DNA of 64,000 nt. It comes from Rhodococcus pyridinivorans (GTDB lineage Bacteria > Actinomycetota > Actinomycetes > Mycobacteriales > Mycobacteriaceae). The position numbers and the translations under genes are program-made. The DNA lies in NCBI RefSeq assembly GCF_900105195.1, contig NZ_FNRX01000002.1, positions 2,976,001-3,040,000 of the forward strand, given 5' to 3'. Below the pieces are notes generated by a model that was not told where the DNA came from, ran no database searches, and saw only the letters and a program-made list of their open reading frames with translations. Shown here one piece after another: positions 35,801 to 43,780 of this stretch; the stretch's first letter is position 1, and each line of letters begins with the position of its first letter.

Positions 35801-35844
35801 GAATGTCGATGAACAACACCATCTCCGAGGAGGAAAGCGCATGA
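32839..35844 (+). CDS. FAD- and Fe-S-binding D-2-hydroxyacid dehydrogenase (YdiJ/Dld-like fusion)
   Basis: This 1001-residue protein fuses a GlcD-like flavoprotein to a GlpC-like iron-sulfur protein. Domain order: PCMH-type FAD domain at about 40-230 (VPPSAVVFPRSVDDVVAVVT, SRGGGTSMAGNAVGPGVIVD), FAD-oxidase C domain at about 280-540 (GSLSGEHGDGRARSELLPVM), two cysteine clusters at about 590-660 (CIGVGRCRADSGGVMCPS; LCLSCKACSTDCPAGVDM), and two CCG domains (ACCGLTWISTGQLD; GCCGVAGNFGFEKQHHD). Such enzymes oxidise D-lactate, D-2-hydroxyglutarate or related acids and feed quinone. A GntR operator precedes it. Its stop overlaps the next ATG, coupling it to an aldehyde dehydrogenase. The substrate is open. 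Confidence 0.9.
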   Translation: MNDDQLNIGQRPSVSCTDEDVRIRVLADRLRTLGVPVDTSTRRRAEYSYDASNYRVPPSAVVFPRSVDDVVAVVTVCGDTGIPLVSRGGGTSMAGNAVGPGVIVDFSRHMNRILEIDETAGVADVEPGVVLATLTRVAEDASSGRTTFAPDPSSKNRATVGGALGNDACGNHSVRYGRMSDHVHEIDLVTADGFRLTAAQQGLRATDPDDAAAAARAQQLDAELTALAGEHLFEFRTELGRIQRQVSGYHLDHLLPEKRFDVARALVGSEGTCAVIVGARVELVPRPSSALLVCLGYDDVVDAARDIGTILEFSPAAVEGVDAAIVETMRLRRGENSVLGLPVGNAWLYVDLDGDDPDSVAAAADALLDKLRRNGRLVDGRIAADTTERASLWRVREDGAGLSSRLASGGESWPGWEDSAVAPENLADYLQDFRALLDRHGLQGVMYGHFGAGCMHIRITYDLRTEEGRQVFREFTHEAARLVVRHGGSLSGEHGDGRARSELLPVMYSARMMSAFRAFRTIWDPQGILNPGSLTDPARIDDDLALAGVPERTWRTHYDLHPIEAVRPDGARPQHTPDPWVHAVQGCIGVGRCRADSGGVMCPSYRASRDEKDSTRGRARVLQEMVRGARTIEQGWKSEEVREALDLCLSCKACSTDCPAGVDMATYKSEFFSHYYDGTRRPVSHYSLGWLPRWLRVTGLAAPLVNAVLRTSLAKRAAALGGISPDRVLPPFASRRAWKKAVSDALSGRSGSTAVVLFVDTFTRGLRPEVAGAAARVLASADQQVSCSADACCGLTWISTGQLDTAKKKLSHVARTLDDGTDRPIVVVEPSCAAALRKDLPELVPTEAARRVAARVHSFASYLDTMVRNGWTPAPAQPLPNEMVLQTHCHEYSVFGAGSHRRILTAAGVDDVRDAVGCCGVAGNFGFEKQHHDISMKVAETSLAPALRAADDDSAVVTDGFSCAMQVAQIDVSAPGQHLAELLDPGPRMSMNNTISEEESA

Positions 35845-37328
35845 CCGATGCAACGATTGTCGGGACACGGGTGGGCGTCTCCGACGCAGTGTCCCGCGTC
35901 GACACAGGATTGTTCATCGACGGTGAGTGGGTCGAATCGACCACCGGCGAACGATTCGAGGTCGTCGCCCCGGCGACCGAGGAGGTCGTCGCGACCGTCG
36001 CGAACGGCAACGCCGACGACGCCCGGCGTGCCGTCGAGACCTGTGCTCGCGTGCAGAAGCACTGGGCGAAGACCGCTCCGCGCGAACGCAGCGTGATTCT
36101 TCGCCGGGCCTACGAGCTCATCATGGAGCGGCAGGACGAGTTCGCGACCATCATGACCACCGAGATGGGCAAACCCTTCGCCGAGGCGAGGGGCGAGGTG
36201 GCCTACGCTGCCGAGTTCTTCCGGTGGTTCTCCGAGGAAGCCGTCCGCATCGGCGGCGATGTGACCAGCACCGGCGACGGCGCGACCCGCATCCTGGTGT
36301 CCAAGGAGCCGGTGGGACCCTGCGTCCTCGTCACGCCGTGGAACTTCCCGCTCGCCATGGGTACCCGCAAGATCGGACCCGCCATCGCAGCCGGTTGCAC
36401 CATCGTCTTCAAACCCTCGGAGCTGACGCCGTTGACCTCGCTGGCACTGGTCGACGTGCTCGTCGAGGCCGGTGTGCCCAAGGGTGTGCTGAACGTCGTG
36501 CCCACCACCGCACCCGGGGAGGTCGTCTCGGCCTGGATGTCCAGCGGTATCGCACGCAAGATCAGTTTCACCGGGTCGACCGCGGTGGGCATCCGATTGC
36601 TCGAACAGGCATCCCAGCACGTGATGCGCAGCTCGATGGAGCTGGGCGGAAATGCCCCGTTCATCGTGTTCGAGGACGCCGATCTCGACCGGGCCGTCGA
36701 CGGCGCGCTCGCCGCGAAGATGCGCAACATGGGTGAGGCCTGCACCGCTGCGAACCGCATCTTCGTGCACCGCGCGGTCGCCGATCGGTTCGCGGAGAAG
36801 CTCGCTGCCCGGATGGATGCCCTCGTCGTCGGGGACGGCCTGGTCGAGGGTAGCCAGGTCGGTCCGTTGGTCGAGGAGAAGGCTCTGACGAAAGTGGAGC
36901 GTCTCGTCGCCGATGCCGTGGAACGTGGAGCGCGCGTGGTGTGCGGCGGAAGCCGACCCGAGGGACCCGGCTACTTCTACCTACCCACCGTCCTCGCCGA
37001 CGTGTCGAAGGACGCCGCGTTGATGAGCGAGGAGATCTTCGGGCCGGTCGCGCCCCTCGTCATCTTCGATACCGAGGACGAGGTCGTCGAGATCGCCAAC
37101 AACACGCCCTGGGGACTGGCCGGATACATCTTCACCCAGGATGTCGACCGCAGTTTCCGTGTCAGCGAAGCGCTCGAGGTCGGCATGGTCGGGCTGAACA
37201 CCGGCATCGTGTCCAATCCCGCGGCACCGTTCGGCGGCATCAAGGCATCGGGTCTCGGACGCGAGGGAAGCACCATCGGCATCGACGAGTTCCTCGAGGT
37301 CAAGTACGTCGCGGTCCCCCGTAGGTGA
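35841..37328 (+). CDS. NAD(P)-dependent semialdehyde dehydrogenase (GabD-like)
   Basis: The 495-residue aldehyde dehydrogenase resembles succinate-semialdehyde and glutarate-semialdehyde dehydrogenases: [90 protein letters not shown], catalytic Cys in NMGEACTAANRIFVH, and SEEIFGPVAPLVIF. ATG 35841 overlaps the upstream stop (ATGA) and has GAGGAGGAAAG ahead. With the FAD/Fe-S enzyme it forms a two-gene operon that would finish oxidation of a short hydroxyaldehyde or semialdehyde. A palindromic element ends the operon. Confidence 0.9.
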   Translation: MTDATIVGTRVGVSDAVSRVDTGLFIDGEWVESTTGERFEVVAPATEEVVATVANGNADDARRAVETCARVQKHWAKTAPRERSVILRRAYELIMERQDEFATIMTTEMGKPFAEARGEVAYAAEFFRWFSEEAVRIGGDVTSTGDGATRILVSKEPVGPCVLVTPWNFPLAMGTRKIGPAIAAGCTIVFKPSELTPLTSLALVDVLVEAGVPKGVLNVVPTTAPGEVVSAWMSSGIARKISFTGSTAVGIRLLEQASQHVMRSSMELGGNAPFIVFEDADLDRAVDGALAAKMRNMGEACTAANRIFVHRAVADRFAEKLAARMDALVVGDGLVEGSQVGPLVEEKALTKVERLVADAVERGARVVCGGSRPEGPGYFYLPTVLADVSKDAALMSEEIFGPVAPLVIFDTEDEVVEIANNTPWGLAGYIFTQDVDRSFRVSEALEVGMVGLNTGIVSNPAAPFGGIKASGLGREGSTIGIDEFLEVKYVAVPRR

Positions 37329-37345
37329 CGCGCTGTTCCGCCGAT

Positions 37346-37411
37346 CCTTGCGCGCCGAACCGTGTCTTGCCGCCGCTGCAACGCGCGCGAAGCCCGGTTC
37401 GGCGCGCAAGG
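37346..37411. repeat. 66-base palindromic element, copy 2
   Basis: CCTTGCGCGCCGAACCG and its exact reverse complement enclose 32 bases, similar to copy 1 at 28193-28258 (about three quarters identical inside, arms nearly identical). It lies 18 bases after the dehydrogenase stop, again between convergent genes. Confidence 0.85.
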
Positions 37412-37449
37412 TCTATACGGCCTACCCATGTAGGTCAGGAATCCCCTGA

Positions 37450-38919
37450 TCACGCAACGGTTCCTGATCGGCGGGCCGCAGTGCCGCACCACTTCGCGAG
37501 TGCGTCGTCGAGACCGTCCGTCGAGCCCTCCCCCACCCAGGCCACGTGCCCGTCCGGGCGCACGAGCACGGCCGACGGCGCGTCCACCTCACCGAGCAAC
37601 GGCAACTCCCAGACGCCGTCGTAGCGCACCCGCACGAGGTCGACGCAGTCGGGAATATTCCCGGAATCGAGTGGCGGGCCGTCGAATTGCAACAGAAGCG
37701 GACGAGCCCGGTGCATGAGTCCGAACACGCGCACCGACTTCTCCTCGGCAATGACGTCGAGATCCGGCATACGTCGTCCCAGCAGCGGGTGCCCCTCACC
37801 GAGGTCGTAGGCGACGTCGAGACCGGAGATCAACGCCGCGATCGGCGCTCCGGCGTCGTCGACGCGGAGGACCTCGTCGATCAGATCGCGCAGGGCCTCC
37901 TGGCGCGGATCGGCCTTCTGGAAAAGAGATTGGGCCATCGTGAATTTCAGCGCCCGCGCGCCGGCCGGGTGCCGTTCGGCGTGGTAGGTGTCGAGCAGGC
38001 CCTCCCCCGAGTCCCCTCGCACGACCTGCCCGAGTTTCCAGCCGAGATTGACGGCATCCTGGATGCCCAGGCCGATACCCAGTCCGCCGGTGGGTGCATG
38101 CACGTGTGCGGCGTCGCCCGCGAGCAGGATCCGGCCCGCACGATAGGTCGTCGCCTGTCTGGTCGCGTCGGTGAACCGTGAGAGCCAGGTGGGATCGTGC
38201 ACACCGAAATCGGTGCCGAACACGTGGACCAGTTCTCGTCGCAGGTCGTCGAGCGTCGGCGGCGTGGAAGGTCCCAGTTCGGCTTCGGTCACCACGACCC
38301 GCACTCGACCCTCCCCCATCGGGTACAGACCGTGGATGCCGCGTTCGTCGATCTTGGCGTCGGTGGGGAGTTCCTCGGTGACCCGCACTTCGGCGATCAG
38401 GCTGCTGCGTGTCGCATCCGGCCCTGCGAATCCGATCCCGGCCTCGCGGCGCACGACACTGCGCCCGCCGTCGGCGCCCACCACGTACCGAGCCTGCACC
38501 GTCTCCCCCGATGTGAGCCGAAGATGGACGCTCTCCTCGTCCGCATGGGCACCGACGACCTCGATGTTCCGCCGGATCGGCACGCCGAATTCCTCGATCC
38601 ACTGCAGCAGCAGCCGTTCGATGTGGTTCTGGAACAACGCGAGCGTGTACGGATGGCGGGTGGGAAGACGGCCCACGTCGAGCCTGGTGCCCCCGAAGGT
38701 CGCGGTGTTCACCGTCCGCCCCTCGGCGAGGAATCGCTCGGCGATTCCTCGTTGATCGAGCAGCTCGATGGTGCGGGCGTGGATACCACCACCCCGCGAC
38801 CCTGCGAGTTCCTGCGATTCGCGACGTTCGAGTACGACGACGTTCGCGCCGGCCAGGCGCAACTCCCCCGCCAGCATCATTCCCGTCGGCCCGCAGCCGA
38901 CCACTACGACCTCGTGCAT
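37450..38919 (-). CDS. Class A FAD-dependent aromatic monooxygenase
   Basis: The 489-residue flavoprotein belongs to the PheA/TfdB-type hydroxylases, a group that includes rifampicin monooxygenases. It shows GxGxxG (VVVVGCGPTGMMLAGELRLA), the DG motif (ARYVVGADGGRSVVRREAGI), and the GD motif (ILLAGDAAHVHAPTGGLGIG). The thioredoxin-like C terminus ends DGHVAWVGEG. ATG 38919 starts the dinucleotide fold with a purine-rich GAGAGGGGG upstream. The longer frame was rejected because it lacks homology. Its promoter region has a different repeat (38968-38986) from the GntR regulon, so it is probably regulated independently. The substrate is an unknown phenol or antibiotic. Confidence 0.88.
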   Translation of the reverse strand: MHEVVVVGCGPTGMMLAGELRLAGANVVVLERRESQELAGSRGGGIHARTIELLDQRGIAERFLAEGRTVNTATFGGTRLDVGRLPTRHPYTLALFQNHIERLLLQWIEEFGVPIRRNIEVVGAHADEESVHLRLTSGETVQARYVVGADGGRSVVRREAGIGFAGPDATRSSLIAEVRVTEELPTDAKIDERGIHGLYPMGEGRVRVVVTEAELGPSTPPTLDDLRRELVHVFGTDFGVHDPTWLSRFTDATRQATTYRAGRILLAGDAAHVHAPTGGLGIGLGIQDAVNLGWKLGQVVRGDSGEGLLDTYHAERHPAGARALKFTMAQSLFQKADPRQEALRDLIDEVLRVDDAGAPIAALISGLDVAYDLGEGHPLLGRRMPDLDVIAEEKSVRVFGLMHRARPLLLQFDGPPLDSGNIPDCVDLVRVRYDGVWELPLLGEVDAPSAVLVRPDGHVAWVGEGSTDGLDDALAKWCGTAARRSGTVA

Positions 38920-38967
38920 GTCCGCCCCCTCTCCACGACACCGGACGGGCAGTATGAACCCCGGGTA

Positions 38968-38986
38968 GGGGCTTGCGACAAGCCCC
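38968..38986 (-). promoter_or_regulatory. Palindrome in monooxygenase promoter
   Basis: GGGGCTTG-CGA-CAAGCCCC is a perfect 8-base inverted repeat. On the minus strand it supplies a TTGTCG -35-like element with CATACT 19 bases downstream, a long spacer of the type used by MerR-family activators. Confidence 0.5.
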
Positions 38987-39034
38987 CACCTGCGCGATAA
39001 CGTGGAAACGGGACGGGACGACGAGCGCCCCGGG

Positions 39035-39502
39035 TCAGCCCTCGATGATGCGCTTGATCGCGTCCAGGGTCGCCGGAATTCCACTGCGGGCAGCCTGCTC
39101 CCGCGCGGCGATCTGAGCAGGTGCCTCCGCCCCGAACTTCTCGTGGAAGAACTTCTGCCCTGCTTCGGTGAACTCCCAGGTCTCCGTCAGTTCCGTGCCG
39201 GCGTCCGCGGGCTTGATGACGTAGCTCCAGCGCACGAGGCCGGGACCGACCGACCACGCGAATTCACGGCCCGGAGAGGCGACGACGACCTCCGAGCGGG
39301 TCTCCCAGGTGCGTTCGGGGGTGACGTTCCGGCCGGTGAAGAAGGAACCGACCTCGGGGCCCTGCCCTTCGTCCCACCAGCATTCCGCGCAGACGGGTGA
39401 CCATTCACCGGTGCGGGTGACATCGGAGACGAGGGCGTACACCTCGTCGGGGGTGGCGGAAACGACGACGGAGGACTTGAAGGTCAGAGGTGTGGTCTGC
39501 AT
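39035..39502 (-). CDS. SRPBCC (START/Bet v1-like) family protein
   Basis: The 155-residue protein is a helix-grip-fold small-molecule-binding protein of the polyketide-cyclase/SRPBCC type: SSVVVSATPDEVYALVSDVT, TGEWSPVCAECWWDEGQGPE, ERTWETRSEVVVASPGREFA and a long C-terminal helix. Family members bind hydrophobic ligands or act as cyclases; the role here is unknown. ATG 39502 was chosen at the start of homology; a GTG two codons earlier is possible. It precedes the flavin monooxygenase on the same strand with a 115-base gap containing a separate promoter. Confidence 0.85.
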   Translation of the reverse strand: MQTTPLTFKSSVVVSATPDEVYALVSDVTRTGEWSPVCAECWWDEGQGPEVGSFFTGRNVTPERTWETRSEVVVASPGREFAWSVGPGLVRWSYVIKPADAGTELTETWEFTEAGQKFFHEKFGAEAPAQIAAREQAARSGIPATLDAIKRIIEG

Positions 39503-39562
39503 GGCCACCATCCTGCCCGACGAGACCTCCGGAACCGGCAGCGACACCCTGACGAGTACGGA

Positions 39563-40219
39563 TCAGGACACGAGATTGCTTGCCGCCCACGCCATGTGCG
39601 AACGCACCGTGGACGCAGCCTGGTCGGAGTCACCGGTTTCGATGGCGTCGACGATGGCACTGTGACGCCCGACGTCCATGTTTCCGACCGCCTTCTCCAG
39701 ACCGGCGAACATGATGGACATGCGGATCGATCCCTCGAGCGACTGCCACGAGTGCATGAGCGTTTCGTTGCCGGTCAGACGGCAGAGCAGTCGGTGGAAG
39801 TTCAGGTCGGACTCGATGCGTGCCTCGAGGTCGTTCTCGGCATGCGCCATGGCCTCGAGAGCTTCGCGCAGGGCCGGGATCACCGAGGCCCGGTCGTCCC
39901 GCTCCGCGAGGTCGCGGACGGCCAACGCTTCCAGGGCCGCGCGCACGGCGAAGATGTCGCGGATCTCCTTGGCGTCGAGGTGCCGAACGTAGAGGCGACC
40001 GCGGGCACCGGCAGAGATCAGACCTTCCTGCTGCAATTGGCGCATCGCCTCGCGCAAGGTCCCCCGGCTGATCTGGAGCATCTCGGACAGCTCGGTCTCG
40101 ACGAGGGGGCTGCTCGGGGCGAGCGCGCCGCTCGTGATCGCGGTGCGCAGGGCGGTGACGGCCTGCTGACGCAGGCTGGTCCTCTCGAGCCCCAGCAGCG
40201 CAGCGGGTTGAGCAGCCAT
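39563..40219 (-). CDS. GntR family regulator, FadR/FCD subfamily
   Basis: The 218-residue regulator has the GntR winged helix (SLRQQAVTALRTAITSGALA, LSEMLQISRGTLREAMRQLQ) and an all-helical FCD ligand domain with candidate metal ligands Asp/His/His (ESDLNFHRLLCRLTGNETLM, GRHSAIVDAIETGD). FCD regulators sense carboxylates and sugar acids. ATG 40219 has GGAGG 7 bases ahead. Two CTGTCGACAA sites lie just upstream. The same core recurs before the flanking catabolic operons, so this protein is the likely repressor of the whole 32.7-45.4-kb set (apart from the monooxygenase pair). Confidence 0.92.
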   Translation of the reverse strand: MAAQPAALLGLERTSLRQQAVTALRTAITSGALAPSSPLVETELSEMLQISRGTLREAMRQLQQEGLISAGARGRLYVRHLDAKEIRDIFAVRAALEALAVRDLAERDDRASVIPALREALEAMAHAENDLEARIESDLNFHRLLCRLTGNETLMHSWQSLEGSIRMSIMFAGLEKAVGNMDVGRHSAIVDAIETGDSDQAASTVRSHMAWAASNLVS

Positions 40220-40246
40220 GAGTTGCCTCCAGGTGTCAGCGGCCGA

Positions 40247-40270
40247 CTGTCGACAACAGTCTGTCGACAA
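40247..40270 (-). promoter_or_regulatory. Tandem GntR operators before gntR
   Basis: CTGTCGACAA occurs at 40247-40256 and again at 40261-40270. Overlapping ACTGT/ACAGT inverted repeats make a symmetrical site 28-51 bases ahead of the start codon, implying autoregulation. Confidence 0.75.
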
Positions 40271-40320
40271 TGATACGGGTCCCGCACCGAGCTGGGTGCG
40301 GGACCCGTACAGCGTGTCGG

Positions 40321-41310
40321 TCAGCCGAGCTCGTCGAGCACCCGCGCGACCACCCGGTCGGTGCTCAAGCCGTACCGGTCGTGCAGGGTGGGTAGCGCGC
40401 CGGCATCGAGGAACCGGTCGGGCAGGCCGATGGGGACGACCCTCTTCCCCAGTCCCGCCCCGACGACTGCGGCAGCGACGGTCTCGAAGAGCCCACCTAC
40501 GACGGTGTGGTTCTCGAGGGTGACCGCCAGTCGGTCGGTGTCGATCTCCGCCAGGACCGTGGCTGCGTCGAACGGTTTGATCGTGGGCGTGTGCACCACC
40601 CCGACGTCCACGTGGTGGGTTGCCAGCACGTCCGCCGCCTGCAACGCGCGCATGGTCATCAGTCCGCTGGTGACGAAGACGACGTCGTTCCCGCCGCGCA
40701 GCACCTTCGCCTTGCCGAGTTCGAAGCAGTAGTCGTACTCGTCGAGGACCGTGGCGACCTTACCGCGCAGCAAGCGGAGATAGGTGGGGCCGTCACTCGC
40801 GGCGAGCTGCGGCACGGCCTGTTCGATGTCGATCGAGTCGCACGGATCGACGATCGTCAGGTTGGGCATGCCGCGGAAGATGGCGATGTCCTCGGTGGCC
40901 TGGTGACTGGGGCCGTATCCGGTGGTCAGGCCGGGAAGCCCGCCGACGATGTTGACGTTGAGGTTCGGCTCGGCGATGTCCAGGCACAGGAAGTCGTACG
41001 CGCGGCGCGCGGCGAACACCGAGTAGGTCGACGCGAACGGGATCAGGCCGGTCTCGGCCATGCCCGCCGCGGCACCGAGGAGCAGCTGTTCGGCCATGCC
41101 CATCTGGAAGAACCGGTCCGGGAACGCCTCGGCGAAGACGTGCATGTCGGTGTACTTCGCGAGATCCGCGGACAGGCCGACGATCCGGTCGTCCTCCTGG
41201 GCAGCCGCGACCAGCGCGTGGCCGAACGGTGCGGCGGTGGTCCGCTGACCCGGATCGACGAAGGAGGCGATCATCGCCGAGGTCTTGAGCTTGGGAGCGG
41301 TGGTGGTCAT
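40321..41310 (-). CDS. Transketolase C-terminal subunit (split transketolase)
   Basis: The 329-residue protein corresponds to the pyrimidine-binding and C-terminal domains of transketolase: FGHALVAAAQEDDRIVGLSA, PDRFFQMGMAEQLLLGAAAG (Glu that activates thiamine diphosphate), FASTYSVFAARRAYDF, GLTTGYGPSHQATEDIAIFR. ATG 41310 overlaps the stop of the N-terminal subunit (ATGA), so the two halves are made together. It moves a two-carbon ketol unit between sugars. Split transketolases placed with transport and sugar-isomerase genes usually serve a dedicated catabolic route (for example apulose-4-phosphate), not the pentose phosphate pathway. No sugar kinase is nearby. Confidence 0.92.
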   Translation of the reverse strand: MTTTAPKLKTSAMIASFVDPGQRTTAAPFGHALVAAAQEDDRIVGLSADLAKYTDMHVFAEAFPDRFFQMGMAEQLLLGAAAGMAETGLIPFASTYSVFAARRAYDFLCLDIAEPNLNVNIVGGLPGLTTGYGPSHQATEDIAIFRGMPNLTIVDPCDSIDIEQAVPQLAASDGPTYLRLLRGKVATVLDEYDYCFELGKAKVLRGGNDVVFVTSGLMTMRALQAADVLATHHVDVGVVHTPTIKPFDAATVLAEIDTDRLAVTLENHTVVGGLFETVAAAVVGAGLGKRVVPIGLPDRFLDAGALPTLHDRYGLSTDRVVARVLDELG

Positions 41311-42200
41311 CGGACGTCCTCGCGGTTGTGGCCGGCGGTCAGCTGGTCGCGGCAGATCTGCCATTCGTCTTCGTCGATGCGCATGAAGTGCGCCTTCTCG
41401 CGGGTTTCGAGCAACGGAACGCCCTTGCCGACACGGGTGTCGCACAGGACGATCGCCGGGGATCCGGCCGGGGCGGCCTCGGCGATCGCCGCATCGAAGG
41501 CGTCGAGCAGCGCACCGGTGTCGTTGCCGTCGACCCGGTAGGTGCGCCACCCGCAGGCCGTCCACTTGTCGTGGACCGGTTCCGTGCTCAGCACTCCGCT
41601 GGTGGCACCGTCGGCCTGCAGTGCGTTGATGTCGACCATCGCGATGAGGTTGCCGAGTCGGTGGTGGTGCGCGCTCATGGCCGCTTCCCAGGTCGACCCT
41701 TCGTCGAGTTCGCCGTCGGACAGGAAGTTGAAGATCCGTGCAGGCGAACCCTGATGACGCAGACCCAGCGCCATGCCGACGGCGATCGGAAGGCCGTGGC
41801 CGAGCGAGCCGCCGGAGATCTCCATACCGGGCGTATAGGTCGACATGCCCGACATCGGCAGGCGCGAGTCGTCCGAGCCGTAGGTGAGCAACTCGTCGCG
41901 GGAGATGATCCCTGCCTCCGCGAGCGCCGCGTACAGGCCGATGGCGTAGTGGCCGGTCGACAGGAGGAACCGGTCGCGGCCGTCCCAGTGCGGGTCGTCG
42001 GCGCGGAAGCGCAGATGGTCTCCGTAGACGGTGGCGAGGATGTCCGCGGCGCCGAGCGCCTGGCCGACGTAGCCCTGGCCCTGTTCCTGGCCCATGTTGA
42101 TCACGTTGTGCCGGAGTCGGTAGGCGAATTCGTCGATGGCGGCGAGTCGCTCGTTCCGAGGCAGGGCGACGTCGGGACGGGGATGCGCTGTGGTGGTCAC
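41307..42200 (-). CDS. Transketolase N-terminal subunit (split transketolase)
   Basis: The 297-residue protein is the diphosphate-binding half of transketolase: GQEQGQGYVGQALGAADILA, DRFLLSTGHYAIGLYAALAE, SGGSLGHGLPIAVGMALGLR, and the thiamine-diphosphate/Mg motif LSDGELDEGSTWEAAMSAHH ending NLIAMVDIN. The start is GTG 42200 with AAGGAA upstream, overlapping the transporter stop as GTGA. Together with the C-terminal subunit it forms an active enzyme. Its coupling to a carboxylate-type transporter suggests a substrate taken up from outside. Confidence 0.92.
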   Translation of the reverse strand: MTTTAHPRPDVALPRNERLAAIDEFAYRLRHNVINMGQEQGQGYVGQALGAADILATVYGDHLRFRADDPHWDGRDRFLLSTGHYAIGLYAALAEAGIISRDELLTYGSDDSRLPMSGMSTYTPGMEISGGSLGHGLPIAVGMALGLRHQGSPARIFNFLSDGELDEGSTWEAAMSAHHHRLGNLIAMVDINALQADGATSGVLSTEPVHDKWTACGWRTYRVDGNDTGALLDAFDAAIAEAAPAGSPAIVLCDTRVGKGVPLLETREKAHFMRIDEDEWQICRDQLTAGHNREDVR

Positions 42201-43597
42201 AGAAGTTCCTTTTCCTTGGTGCTCGATGCCGCGGCGGTCCCACCGGACAGGGGGCCGTCGGGGCTATCGGAAGGGTGTGAGTTGGACCGGCCGGCCTGAT
42301 CGGCGAGGCGTCGCTCGGTCCGTCCCCAGGTCTCACGGGTGACGAGGGCGCAGACGAGACCGACGAGGCCGTAGAAGCTGAAGAGCAGGGCCGGGCCGAT
42401 CCAGCCGAAGGCGAAGTAGAGCAGCGCGGTGATGAACGGGGTGAACCCGGAGACCATCGCCGAGATCTGGTAGGCCAGCGATGCGCCCGAGGCGCGGCGC
42501 GCTGCCTGGAACAGTTCGGGGAACCAGGCACCCTGCGCTCCGGCAAGGGCGTTCTGGCAGACGGCGTAGGCGATCACGACGGTGGCGAGGATCAGCACGA
42601 ACGTGCCGGTGTTGACCAGGAGGAACATCGGGACCCCGAAGAGGGCGGCGAACGCGCAGACTCCGAGATACACCGGGCGGCGGCCGATACGGTCGGTCAA
42701 ACTCGCCCAGCCGATCGTGGCGAAGATGCCGATCGCCGAGGCCACACACAGCGCCAACAGGGTTTCCGATTTCCCAGCGAGGTCGTTCTCGTGCAGGTAG
42801 GAGATCATGTAGGTGATCGAGACGGCGTAGCCGGCGGTTTCGGCCACGCGCAGGCCGATGCCGCGGAGGATGTCGCGCCAGTCCTTCTTGACGGAGTCCA
42901 GGATCGGGGAGGCAGCGATTTCGCCGCTGTCCTTGACGTCCTCGAAGACCGGGGACTCGGGCACCTTGGACCGGATGATCAGCCCGACGACGACGAGGAC
43001 GATGCTCGCGAGGAACGGCACCCGCCACGCCCAGTCGCCACCGAGGTGGACGCTGAACAGGAATACGAGGTTTGCCAACAGCAGCCCGACGGGGAATCCC
43101 GCTTGGACGATGCCGGTGTAGCGGCCCTTCGATTTCCACGGCGCGTGTTCGTAACTCATCAGGATCGCTCCGCCCCATTCGGCGCCGAAGGCGAGTCCCT
43201 GGATGATGCGGACGGTCACCAGCAGCGCCGGTGCGACGAGACCGACCTGGCCGTAGGTCGGAAGCAGACCGATGGCGAAGGTGGCCAGGCCCATGACGAT
43301 CAGTGAGGCGACGAGGACCGGCTTGCGCCCCACCTTGTCTCCGAGATGACCACCGAGGATCCCCCCGAGAGGTCGTGCGGCGAATCCGACGCCGAGGGTG
43401 GCGAAGGCGGCGAGGGTGCCGATGACGGGATCGCCGCTGGGGAAGAAGGCCGTCCCGAAATACAACGCTGCAGCGGTGCCGAAGCCGATGAAGTCGTAGG
43501 TCTCGATGACGGCGCCGACAGAGGAACCGATCGCGACGCGTTTGGCGTCCTTGGTGCCCTCGACGGGACCTCGCATCTCGAGCGCTTCTGTGCTCAT
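42197..43597 (-). CDS. MFS transporter, metabolite:H+ symporter (MHS) family
   Basis: This 466-residue protein has 12 membrane helices. The MHS signatures are VGAVIETYDFIGFGTAAALY, RPLGGILGGHLGDKVGRKPV (between helices 2 and 3), RIIQGLAFGAEWGGAILMSY and DRIGRRPVYLG. Relatives ShiA, KgtP and ProP carry shikimate, 2-oxoglutarate and betaines, so a (hydroxy)carboxylic acid or sugar acid is likely. ATG 43597 has AAGGAG 6 bases upstream. It is the first gene of the transporter-transketolase operon. Upstream is a divergent promoter with at least two GntR-type palindromes. Confidence 0.93.
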   Translation of the reverse strand: MSTEALEMRGPVEGTKDAKRVAIGSSVGAVIETYDFIGFGTAAALYFGTAFFPSGDPVIGTLAAFATLGVGFAARPLGGILGGHLGDKVGRKPVLVASLIVMGLATFAIGLLPTYGQVGLVAPALLVTVRIIQGLAFGAEWGGAILMSYEHAPWKSKGRYTGIVQAGFPVGLLLANLVFLFSVHLGGDWAWRVPFLASIVLVVVGLIIRSKVPESPVFEDVKDSGEIAASPILDSVKKDWRDILRGIGLRVAETAGYAVSITYMISYLHENDLAGKSETLLALCVASAIGIFATIGWASLTDRIGRRPVYLGVCAFAALFGVPMFLLVNTGTFVLILATVVIAYAVCQNALAGAQGAWFPELFQAARRASGASLAYQISAMVSGFTPFITALLYFAFGWIGPALLFSFYGLVGLVCALVTRETWGRTERRLADQAGRSNSHPSDSPDGPLSGGTAAASSTKEKELL

Positions 43598-43656
43598 GAA
43601 TTTCTCCTTGCGGACCGAGGATACGGCCGCTGGTGCGACGGGGAAAGAGGATGTCG

Positions 43657-43739
43657 ACTGTCAACAGTGAACCCCAGTGTGAGCGCGGCCACCCCCTCCT
43701 GTCAACTGTCAGTAGGCAACGGTTGACTGTTGACAGTCA
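43657..43739. promoter_or_regulatory. Divergent promoter region with GntR-type palindromes
   Basis: ACTGTCAACAGT (43657-43668) and TGACTGTTGACAGTCA (43724-43739) are inverted repeats with the core TGTYRACA. A further half-site, CTGTCAACTGTCAG, starts near 43699. They flank the 183-base space between the transporter operon and the isomerase/SDR operon, so one regulator can silence both. Confidence 0.75.
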
Positions 43740-43780
43740 GCACGGTTAGCGTGGTCCCCATCACCTTTCAGGAGGTTCTC

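Noticed and set aside
28193..37411. The two 66-base palindromes as a composite transposon or CRISPR repeat
   Set aside because: Only two copies 9 kb apart, no transposase between them and no spacer array; ordinary chromosomal genes lie in between.
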